64,000 bases of DNA from Mansonella perstans (lineage: Eukaryota; Nematoda; Chromadorea; Rhabditida; Onchocercidae), in contig JBAMDO010000573.1 in assembly GCA_037074765.1 (NCBI GenBank), positions 248,001 to 312,000 of the forward strand, in the 5' to 3' direction. The position numbers and the translations under genes are program-made. The notes under the pieces were generated by a model. The model was not told the DNA's origin and searched no databases. It saw nothing but the letters and a program-made list of their open reading frames with translations. Of the stretch, positions 11,867-23,265 are shown in pieces. Positions within the stretch are counted from its first letter, which is position 1. Every line of letters starts with the position of its first letter.

Positions 11867-14800
11867 ATGGAAGAACACTTTTACTCTTCATCTTGCCTTA
11901 TTCGGGGTCACATTTCGACAAAATCTTTAAAAGGAATTTTTGAAAAGGAAGGAACAGAAATTGATAGTTCTTCAGTCACGGATCATTCCTCGACAAGCAA
12001 TTTGAAAGTTTTTAAGAAATCGAAATCCTTAAATTCATCCGCTAAAGTGAGTCTTTCGCGGACTTGTTTTTCCACCGACGATGCCAATAATTTACTGCCA
12101 TCGAAAACACAGAAGAAACCATTGCTAATTCGCGCTGAAGCAATTGATCTGCCGAGTGTCTCTCCCGACGACAACAATATTAGTTCAAATAACTACAGTA
12201 TAGGAATCAATTCAAGGATTAAGCATGACGTCCGACCGCATGTGCTTGTTTCATTTTTCGCGAAACACTTCGAGAAAATGCATAAAAGAATGACGAAAAG
12301 GCCGTTAGGTTCATCATTGTCCTTTGATCTAGATGAACGTCAAAGGATCCAAGTTTTACTACACGGACGAGATTCACAGGACAAAAATATCCGCTCATTA
12401 TCAACATATATGAGACATCCTAATTTGTTTTATATAGATTTAAACTGCTTCCATTGTTTCATTGACGCATCGTTACGTGAGCGTGAACTTAACAAACTGG
12501 AGAATGGAATCCGGTTATGGTCCAGTTCTGATATTCCTAGCGTAGATTGTACTGATTTCGAACAAAATAGCTTGCAGGAATTTAAAACTAACTGCAAACC
12601 ATCTGTTCACGACAGCTCACACGTCGTCAATAAGTAAATTTTATTTCTTTCAATTTTTATTTAATGTTACTTCAAATTACTCAAGATTTTTCTGCTGAAG
12701 TTGATTCATACCAAAAAAGAGAAATATATATCATTTTTTAGCAAAGTTTCCGGAGCCAAATATTTCTGAAATTAAATGTTATATCTGGGTAGACTTGCAT
12801 CGTTTTATTTTCTAATCTCATTTTTAAAAAATAACAGTCGGTTGTTGTCCTCATGTGAAGCTTACTGAGCACTAATAGAGGTATTTTTAAAAGGACTGTG
12901 AATGAAAAACAAAACTGAAAATACTCTTTTGTTATTTATATTTTCTTCTCCTGTCGTCTTAACTAATTTGTTTTTTATATTTTTCTCGCCTAAATCATCT
13001 TTAATCTGAATTTGGAGTTACTGTAGTTAAATTAGTGCCCGGTGATATTCCTATCTCATCATTAATTTATAAGTTCTGTAACTTTTGTTTCAACTCAAAA
13101 TTTTCAAATTTTGTTGACTGTAGGCTGACAATTCAAAAGTCTGTCATCTTTTGCCAACTAACAAGTGCTGATTCTGATCAAACATATTAATAAAAGATAC
13201 AAGAAAATATTATGAATCATCCTTAGTTTCATTAATTGCACTTTATATTAGTTTTGCTGTCAAGTACTTCCCAGAAATTTTTGAGATATGACTGGAAAAT
13301 ATGTCATACTTAAGTTTTTTTTTCCTTTTTCAAAAATGTGGCCAATTTTTTAGGCAGTTCTGTTTATTAAGCAATTGACTGTTTTAGAGCAAAGAAAAAT
13401 AAGTTTTTTTGAGAATGATTTTTCATCAGCAATCTTTTCTTAAGCATTTCGAAATTTTTCGTGTATTTTTTTTGATCCACTTAAGTATACTTTGTTTGAT
13501 GGAAGATAATATATATCCGTCGCTTACATGAAGATTTTATCTGATTGTGTTTTCTTTTCCTTTTTCTGTTTTTCAGTTCGTATTTTGTTTTCATATTTTG
13601 TTCTGTTCTATTATGAACTATTTAATTTCAGTTTTTTATTTTGTTTCTATTGAAATTTTTTCTTTTCTCTTTTTAGTTTTCAGAATCCTGGATTTTTCTA
13701 TGTCAAAGAAGCCATTTTTAAAGACTGAACAATCCGTTAAGTGCCATAAGCTGTTAATCAAAATAATTTTATTATTAAAAAGAGAATGAGAATAAAGGAT
13801 AGAGAAATAAAGATAATGTAAATTTCAAAATGCAGACATTTCAAGATAACAGAATTTGATCTGTTCAGGCGAGTCACATTACTAACAAATGGAAAATGGA
13901 TAAGAAAGAATTTAAAAGAAAAAAAGTTTGTGTTTTTAATCCTAGTGGAGTTATTTGTGTCATAGATTGAAGTGACGATGACAATCAGAATAGGATAAGC
14001 AGAAAGGGTTTAACTGATAATAAATGAATAAAAGAAGAAATTGTTAAGATGAAAATTAGCTAACCATGAAATTAAAAACAGAGATAGACATATGCCAAAG
14101 CATAAAAGCTTGAAAAATAAGAAAAGTCATTTTTATCAAAAATTAATTGAGGTTGTTAATATCAGAAAGACAATTAATATTTGAATAATTACTTTCCTCT
14201 CATCAGTCTGTAAAATATTCAAGCATCGGATTTTCTTCTTTTTTTTCAAATTTCTGCATTTTTTTTCTGAATATGAGCTAAAAATGTTAATTGGAAGTAT
14301 TTCTAGTAGAATGTGGATGAATGTGGCAAATGCAATCACGTTATTCATTTTAATGTTATTTCCGTTTTGGATTATACATATGACAGCTTGTTTTCCATTG
14401 ATGATTAACTACAAGGAGCATACGCTTCTTAATTCATTTTTCAAACGAGCCAAGTTTTAATCTAGTATATGAGAATAAACCAGTAACACTGAGTCAAGCA
14501 GTTTTTATAATTTTTTTTAAAACGAATTTTCAATAATTTTAATGATAATGCAAAACATGTAAGGACATGTCCCTGCAGTAACTTTTAAAGTTATAATTTA
14601 TGTTGCTTTTTGAAATATATATTATTAGCTGTTAGAGTTGGCTGCAAAAAGTGACATGCCGAAGTCTGTCGATATTGATAACAAGCAATTAGAACTTTTC
14701 GTTTGCTGATTTTTTTGAAAAGATAAATGATATATGCAGTTGCATCACCTTCATGATTTATCCAACTTGCATCATTTTAAACAATTGAAAATTTTTCGAG

Positions 14801-17800
14801 GAAATGGAGCGAAAATAATATACAGAAATAATAATTGTTCTTTTGTCCAGAAACATTCAAAAAATTCAAAAGAAAAATTTTTTCTTTAGTTCATAGTTTA
14901 ATGCTTGATTAATCAGAAAATGCAAACAATTATAAATTGAATCGTATGAAATGGAGCAAAGAAGCAGGTGAAAAGTTCTGTTTGCATTTATTAATATGTC
15001 TAATATATTTCGAGTACTAATTATAAATGACTAAAAATACTTCCGTAATCATTTTTTTCTAAATTTAATCTTTTTTTATGAAAATCTAAAGGATCGAAAA
15101 ACCATAAGAAAATTTTAAATTTTGACTTCTAATAATTTTTATTAGGGTACATGTAAGATCGCTTTATCAAATTTTTTTAGCTAACATATTATTTCGTCTT
15201 CATCTGCATAATCAATATTATTCATGATTTAAAATAATAAAATGAGTTGTAGAGAGTTGATTTCTTGAGCTTCAGATAGGATTCAAATTGTTTTCAATTT
15301 CAGAAGTATCTATTTTAATTTATTACTTAATTGAGGAAGAAGAATTATGTTTCAACATTCGTAAAAACTCTGTCGAATTGGTAAAATAAATCGTTTTCAT
15401 ATCATAATTTTAACTGATGCAGCAATCTTTTATCCATGATAATTATCAAGATTTCTGAATTCGTTATCATTCATCATTCGATCTTTAAGTGATAGATTAA
15501 TAATATTATCCTGTTTCTTTCACTTTCCTATCTCTCGATGTGAGATTTCACAAAGTCATAATTTAATGAAAAGATACAAGGCCATTAATTGCGTTAATCA
15601 CATAGATTACAATTCACTGAAAAAAATTCTTAGTCGTGGCAAATTTATCATGCAGAATAAATCGGACAAACAATTCTGTACTGTCCCGATTGATGACAGT
15701 TCGCATTGAAAACTACTATTAATATCCTTCAGAAGGGACTTTTGCTATACTTATATATATATATTTTTTTTGTGAATTTGTAAATGTAGCAATGCATATC
15801 GTTCAGAATGAACTTTTGCTGCATTGCAAAATTACTTATATTTTTTATGAAATTTGTAACAAAAATTCTTTTCTTAATAAAAAAAATTATGCTAATTTAC
15901 TTAGTTTGATATAGGCGTGCATTAGCTAAATCAACGGTAGCTAAGCGATTAGTGGATGTACACTCATATCGATCCTATGGTACAACAACAGCATTATGCA
16001 AACATCGTACGAAGAATTATTGGTTCGATTTCAAGGTTAGCAGATCTGGTACAGATATGGTGTAAGATTAGCTGGCTAGTCTATGCCGATATGAGGATTT
16101 TCAGATTATTTGGAAAGATCGAAGTATTCTTTAACTATGACCCGAGCCTAAGTGAAGAAAAGTATCAATCATAACAGCGAAAACAATAGAATGAAAACAA
16201 GAATTGATGCATTGTAGAATGTATCAGTTTTTTTGAAGTTGATATTATTTTCTAATTTTTAGTATTAATTGAGAAAATTAAGAAAAATTCATGAATTTTT
16301 CACTGCAGATCTATGCTGACGAGCATATTTGGATACCTTCATCGGGACCAAGTACAATGGTCAGCTCACGTGATACTGAGTGTTATGTTGGTCAGTGAAA
16401 TTTCATTTATCCAGATGCTTGAAACCATTAATCGGTTGATTCCTATTCTCTTTATCAGGATGACATAGTTTTCCAAAGAAAACGTGATGTCAGCATTGAA
16501 TCGATCCTCTTATATGAAATAAAATTATTGTTAGTAATAATGGGAAATCCGTCTTAGTTGATCAGACGAATCTATTTCAATAAAAATCTGTTCCAAAATT
16601 TGTCGTTGAAATTTGTTCCAAAACGATGATTATCAGCTAGAGTAATAGATCAAAAATAATCATAAAATATTTTCAGGCGAACGTGAGTGCCGACGAGTTG
16701 GGGAAAAACGAAATTGTGCGGCATGTCATATTGTGGTGCACACAGCATGTTTGCCAATTTTACGACAGGTCGGTTTCTGGCACTCATTTTCTACCAGGAT
16801 TAGCAGTTTATTATACTTTTACGAGATTCTTTTTCTACTCGTTTCCGAGATCCATCAGGTCTGTTCAAGCAGTTTGTGAAGTGCTCCATTTATGAAATGG
16901 CTGTAGATGTACTCACATATCTTTGTATATTAGCAATGAAACTGAAGTTTGAAAAATATGTTTTCTACTTCAGTTATGCGTGAAATGCAAGATAACATAT
17001 CATGAAGAAAGTACAGCAAAGAAACAGGTCACTTCAAGTAGCGGTGTCATAAAGGAATCGCTAAATGGCCATCATTGGTTACATAAATGGAAACAGGAAG
17101 GACGCTGCTTCCATTGCGGCAAATCATTTCAGCAAAAAATTTTCCATGATAAGGTTATACTACTCATATAATTTGTCATATCATTTGTTTTAAAAAAAAA
17201 AAAAAGATCAGAATAAATTTAACAAATGGTATGGATTCTGAATTCATGAGTTTAATAATGATGTTTTACAAGTAAGAAACTACTATGACTTGACAAGCAG
17301 TGATGGAACAGAATAATCTTAGCATCTACCATACAAAGATTGACATTAATCGAGGACGTAATTTATTTCTTCATGCTTTGCTTTGTAATCCATTAATTAT
17401 AGCTAACAAGTTTTAGTTGTAATTTCTATTTAAATTTTTAGTTAGAATTAATTTTTCTATAAATTAGATTATTAAATTCAGGACACCAAGTCACAGTTAT
17501 TTAATCAGATTATTTGATTTCATCTCACAAACAAAGAATGTATATGCATTTTTTCTCGGAACAAACAGAAAATTAGTTTAACCAGATAATTTCTTTTGTT
17601 ATGTTATTAATTATTATGTGTATGAGAGAATGGCAAAAGGTGATGTGCAGGAAAAACAGAAAGTAGGATGATTCTCGGAAGAATGAACCATAGAGAACTT
17701 CTGAAAAGAAGGTAATAATAAAGAGGTAGTCAGGGAGTAAATACAATTACAGGAAGTAATCGCAATCACTTGCTCGTGGTGCAAGCGATCATATCATAAC

Positions 17801-20800
17801 AAAGTGGAATGCTTCTCATCGCAGTGTTTTGAGAGATCATGCGATCGCGGTGATTTGAAAGAAGTTATTGTGCCACCGATGTGGATTCAATGTTCAAATC
17901 AAACTCAAACAAAGAAAAGAAAAAAAGTTGCAAAAAGAAGGAAAGTATGGTTTATTCTGATTGTAACTATATGTATATTTTAGATATCAAGCATAAACAA
18001 ATTAGCAATTTTACAAGAAAAAAAAAGTCGCTTTTTGGTATCTTTCCTTTCACATAATCCTTACTTTCTAAGCGTAGATTGCAAATATTGTTGTTGTTTT
18101 TCAAAAACAAGCAATCTTTTTTTGACCATTACGTTATTGTGAAGGACAAAATTGCTGTTGCCTGAAATTTCATCATTTCAGCGCAGGCTGTTCAGGATAC
18201 GACCAGTACCTTTGGGCGATGGCACATGGCTTCCAAGTCAACCATTGCTTGTATTTGTAAATCCCAAATCAGGTGGTAATAAAGGTTCCAAGTTGTTGCA
18301 TACATTTTGTTGGCTTCTGAATCCACGTCAGGTATTCGATATTACTACAATGAAAGGACCCGAATTCGGGTACATACTTTTATCAAGCTTTTCCTGCGCG
18401 TGGTTCACCTGTGCAATAAGAAAACTATAATAATAATTCGTAAACTAGTTAGTACTTTGTCTATAAATAATATTGAAAAATCAAAAAGTCATTCCATTCT
18501 GCGCTGTAACTCTTGATTTTTATGAATGCTGTTAATCAGTTCGAAACTTTTTCAGAACAAGTGACTGCTAACATCAATTCTTAAAAAATGTGTTTCAGAC
18601 TTGGTATGTTCAAGAAAGTGGCATCCACTTTGCGATTGCTCGTGTGCGGTGGTGATGGTACCGTTGGATGGATTTTAAGTGCTCTTGATAAAGTTTGTCT
18701 TACAATTTTGCAGGTGGAAAGAGCATGAATTTTTTTAACAGTTACTGATAAAATTCATGTATCGGAATACTAGTAATCATCATTAAAATGTCCGATGTAA
18801 GTCCCATGCAAAGTTTAAGCCTTTGGTTTATAAAGTTAAAGAATATCTTTGTTTACATTTTCTGAATATTAATTTCAGATGAACTGGACGAAATATCCTC
18901 CAATTGGTATCGTTCCGTTAGGCACTGGCAATGATTTAGCCAGGCATTTATTTTCTTGTGATTTTATTAATAGTTATGCCCGAAAACTGAAACATGTATT
19001 TATACTTTTTATCCTGCTAATTACTAACATTCAATTTGATCAATTTAAATATTTCAATTAATTGTCATTTCTTATTAATTCAAATCATGCTAATGCTCAG
19101 ATGTCTTGGTTGGGGTGGTTCGTTCAGCGATGAACCATTGGCAGAACTTTTAAATGCTGTTGTTCATGAAACATCAATCACATATCTGGATAGGTTAGTC
19201 TACTTTTCCCGTTATTTCACTACGGGAATCGAAAATGAAGAATTTGGTCATCAGAAATCTGAACATAGATATAATTATCAAAACAAAACTTAAAATTGCT
19301 TTCTATATTGAAAAAGAATTTACCAATCTGATTAAGTATATATAATTCAGATAGATAGAAATTGTAGATGGAATATAAATGTGGAAGCCAATTTGGGAAC
19401 GCCGAATGCGCAAACGGATGAAATGGATAAAGCTGTTCAAAGTGTATTGACGCTAAAAGTGATGAATAATTATTACAGCATTGGGGCCGATGCTCATGTG
19501 GCCTTGCAATTTCATCATTCTAGAAGTTGGTTTCAATTTGAGTTCCACTAAACCTTGCTTCCTTTTTTAAACTTCTTTAATTTCTAGAAGCAAAAATATG
19601 GAAATATTTAATTTTAAAGGTAATATCCTGCTAATTATTGACTTTTGAAGTGATAATCATTCTGCTTATTAAGTTTAGTTTCTAAGAGCTTGCATTATTC
19701 AGGCGCAAATCCACAAATGCTAAACAGCAGGCTAAAAAATCGAATAGCATACGGTGGACTGGGGACCATTGATTTGTTCAAGCGCACTTGGAAACTTCTA
19801 CATGAATATATCACTCTTGAGGTAATGGATATAACATATTGATTCCAGTGCAGATTGCCGTCCCAAAGTCAATATGTATAAAACAAAACTGCATAATTTG
19901 TTTCATTTCTTTTAACTTTATTGATCTTTGAAAAATTTGTTTTTTAATAAATTTCAGTGCGATGGGATTGATTTAACTTCAAAAATTAAAGAATTCAAGT
20001 TTCACTGCATATTATTCCTCAATATAACATATTATGCGGGAGGAACAGTTCCATGGAGCAACGATGATGAGGCGAAACGTCGATCTTCTAGCTGTGATGG
20101 CAAACTAGAGGTTCTCGGTTTCACAACCGCTACGCTGGTATTTTTTCGGAATTTCAAACTAAAAGGAGCAATTTGAGGAAACCCTACAGATTTCTTAAAG
20201 AATTGGCTTATAGAATCATTAGAGTCAGACTGCTATTAATTACTACCCGCACTAATTTTTTAATTTACTTCCTACCTACATTCAGTTTTCTAGTACCGCA
20301 TTTATTTTCAGGCTGCTTTGCAAATGGGTGGCAAAGGTGAGCGAATAGCACAGTGCTCCCATGCTCGGATCACAACAAGCAGAGCGATACCAATGCAAGT
20401 GGACGGTGAACCATGTCTTCTAGCACCGAGTACCATCGAAATTACCTTTCATGGCCAGGTTGATTCTGTCTCTTCGAATCATCGGCTTACCATTTTTATT
20501 TTTATCTTTTTTCATCATATTTTTTCAACATTCGATTCTGTTTCAATTCTTTCGATTTTTTTTTTTAAAACACTTTTAAAAAAAAAGTGTTTTAATTTGG
20601 TCTGTTAAATTTTGACAAGAAATTTTCTATTCATAGCTTCTTTAAATATCGATATTACATTACAGGTTCCTATGTTGTGTCGTGAAAAAAAATCAAATTA
20701 TATGCCAGGAAATCTTAAAAAACAACGGAAAATGTCCAAACAGCAACGGGGTAACAATAGTAGCCAAATGCCATTAACTCCAATAGGCTACTCATTACCT

Positions 20801-22129
20801 GTTTTATTAACTACTTCCATCGAATATAATGCTAATCGTGATAATCTGGATCGACTCAAAGTTGCTGGTAATTGATTAAGTATTCTAGAAATGTCTACGG
20901 ACAATTTGATGAAGAGAGATTTTATATCTCGAAACATTTTGATAGTTACCTGTGATGAAAAAAAAAATTTCGAATTTCAAAGAAATTTGTGAATTAAAAT
21001 ATTAACTATATAATTCTGTTTTTCATAACTGACTAAGTTCAAATAAATTTTGTGGATTTCTTAATTAAATTTCTGACTTCGTTTCTGAATTTGAGAAACT
21101 TTCTAGCTTGAGTGGAATGTATATCACAATGCACTAAAATATAACGTGAGATATAACAGCGAACAAAGTTACTATTCGCGAAACGGTATTTGATACCATT
21201 AAAAAGTCGAAATTGAAATTGTAAAAAGTTCGAAATTTTTAAAAGTTCTTCAAGTTCGTGCAAATAAAATTTTGTTTGCAGCTATAGAAATTGGTAAGAT
21301 TCATGTAGAAGCAGAAACCGAATTGGACATTGTACGACAAAAAATCGAAAATCTTATTGCATATTGCTCAGATTTGAAAATTGAATCTAATAGCGAGTGG
21401 AGATTTCTTGATTGTTAGTAAATTTCTGACAATGAGGAAACAATAAGGCCTTTCTTACTTCGAGTTATGAACAAAACGGATTTACTCATTTCCTGAAAGT
21501 GATTTGTAATATCGCTTGGTTCTTATTCTACTTCATAATCCTCCTAACTAGTTGATGTTCGCAGCATATCTTACCATAAATTAATTTCGATGCTATCTCT
21601 AGATTTGCAGATATGAGAAGTGCCGAAGAGGGTGTATTTCGTGTGCACCGTTGTCAGGAACAATTCATGACAATATCTGATATATGTTGTTTGGAAGAGT
21701 GTATCATGATTCTGAATAACGTTTTGGTCAGGCGAATGTTTTCATCGGACGAAGCTTCAAGTCAAGTTGGGTAATTTCTTTCTCCAAATTCTTCGTACTG
21801 TTGAATTGATTAAAATTTCGCTTCTTACTGGCAATTAAGAAACTTATTTGAAGTTCGTTCATTTGAAGTTAGTTGAAAAGTTCGATTGCAAATTAATTAA
21901 ATAGATGAAAGAAAACAGCTGCTACGGATTAATTTGAAATAAACTCATGATGATTCCAAATTTAAAAACTTTGGATATTAATTCACGTAAATTAAAAAAT
22001 ATATTTGTAAAGATTATCTTAAAAATTTCTCGTAATTCCAGGAAAAATATATCAGGTCGTGACATTTGCTTAAACGATGATACGCCGCATATTACATTCC
22101 AATGTGATACTCATGAAGCGCATCTGTAA
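11867..22129 (+). CDS. dgk-5: Diacylglycerol kinase, type IV (zeta/iota-like)
   Basis: Phosphorylates diacylglycerol to phosphatidic acid, ending DAG signalling. Eighteen exons: 11867-12633, 15915-16035, 16309-16390, 16677-16768, 16974-17153, 17753-17944, 18182-18369, 18599-18692, 18879-18943, 19101-19193, 19368-19525, 19703-19821, 19958-20137, 20312-20458, 20666-20867, 21282-21413, 21611-21770, 22042-22129; 1019 residues. Order: Ser-rich N-terminus (1-255, not recognised); two C1 zinc fingers (about 300-437, e.g. [13 protein letters not shown] and FHCGKSFQQ); a basic patch ([11 protein letters not shown], about 468-478); catalytic domain with [19 protein letters not shown] and LGTGNDLAR; accessory domain to about 826; then the zeta/iota-type segment through WRFLD. 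It ends at residue 1019 without the ankyrin repeats and PDZ ligand of the vertebrate enzymes. Exon 1 is joined by phase (AA|G) across a 3.3-kb intron. Intron 9 uses a GC donor (18944). Family identity is certain; subtype and the dgk-5 orthology are inferred. Confidence 0.93.
12634..15914 (+). other. Large first intron of the kinase gene
   Basis: A 3.3-kb AT-rich intron between the serine-rich first exon and the exon before the first C1 domain. Donor ataa|gtaaat, acceptor gatatag|g. No nested gene is supported on either strand; open stretches at 13547-13789 and 14136-14348 are low-complexity. Near its 3' end (about 15726-15860) a segment of about 60 bases beginning ttcagaa...acttttgct is repeated once in degenerate form. 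Confidence 0.5.
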
Positions 22130-23265
22130 AATAATGAAATATAATTAATATTTATGTAGTTTAAATTCGGTGATTTATTTTTGTTTTAGAATGCGAATCA
22201 GTTTTACTAATTGCTTAAGGAAGTTAAAAAGTGAAATCTGTAAACAAAACATTTTGCTTGATTCACAGAATTTTACAGCATAGAAATCTTTTCTGTAGAG
22301 GAAAAAAGAGATTCAAGGTGAGATTCTGAATCTGATTTAGCAAAAACGTGAGAGCCTCTTCATATGTGATCGGAAAGCTTATCGCTCTTTCCTTATCATG
22401 AATCATTTCGTCTTAATTGTTTTTTTTTTTTTTCATTTTTAATTCCTTTAAATATGTGTTAAAAATTTGTTAGTGAAATTTCAAACAAATTGTTAGTTCT
22501 TAATGGCCTAAAAACATAAAACTTTTAGTTCTGCGGTTTTTTGCACTGTTATAGATGCATTGTACTCTTAGCACTTTGAACTTGATTGTTTTGATAAATT
22601 AATTGAATGATGGGAAATCTGCTACAGAAGCGGATTGATGATTAAAAATCATCTGCTGCTCAAAAAATCCAGTTCGACGCCTTATTTGTTACCGTTTCCA
22701 TTTTCTAGTTGTTACTTGCTCTCTTATGCTGCTTTATACGTAATGACCATTTCTTCATGGAAAACTGGCAGTTTTCAGGATTTTGAAGAAAAAGAAAAAC
22801 TTCCCAGATCCTGGTGAGATTCGTTTTGAATTGGAAGTTCTTTAATTTTTTTTTTTTTTTTTCATTAAACTATGAGTCGTTTAATATAACTAGATTAAAT
22901 GAAATGCAAATTTTTTAAATTGTTGCTATAAAAAGAGATGCTTAAATGTTTGCAATCATAATTTAAAGTTATATAAACCAGTGAACAGTTCACTCGTCAA
23001 CTGCAAATGGCAACGGTGGAGGATTACAGGCATTATGATAGGGAGCAGTTTAAAATGCTGGGAGGTTCATTCAGTTTTTAAATGAACTTTGTTGAGCCTT
23101 TCAAGCAGGGTTATACTATATAGCGCATCACGTACGTAAGCACGCAACTTCATTGTTGTACTGTACAACACATCACGTACATAAGCACGCAAGTTCATTA
23201 TTGTACTATGCAATACATTACAAACGTAAGTACACAAGTTCATTGGTAAGTATTCAGAACATTAT
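22130..23265. other. Spacer between the kinase and the MSP-fusion gene
   Basis: Holds the kinase 3' UTR, poly-T runs near 22421 and 22846, and, from about 23007, an ATG mini-frame of 24 codons (MATVEDYRHYDREQFKMLGG...) followed by a 45-bp tandem repeat. A weak donor (gga g|gttcat) and a following acceptor (caagcag) would join the mini-frame in phase to the open repeat, so these could be alternative 5' exons of the downstream gene. Confidence 0.35.
23126..23249 (+). repeat. 45-bp tandem repeat, about 2.8 copies
   Basis: Copies begin at 23126, 23171 and 23216, each starting catcac or cattac and containing a gtaag-cac core and a ttcatt segment. The period is exactly 45 bases (15 codons), and one frame is open through all copies. 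The third copy is cut short by a perfect donor motif (ttg|gtaagt). It ends 16 bases before the ATG used for the TB2-like/MSP gene. Confidence 0.85.
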
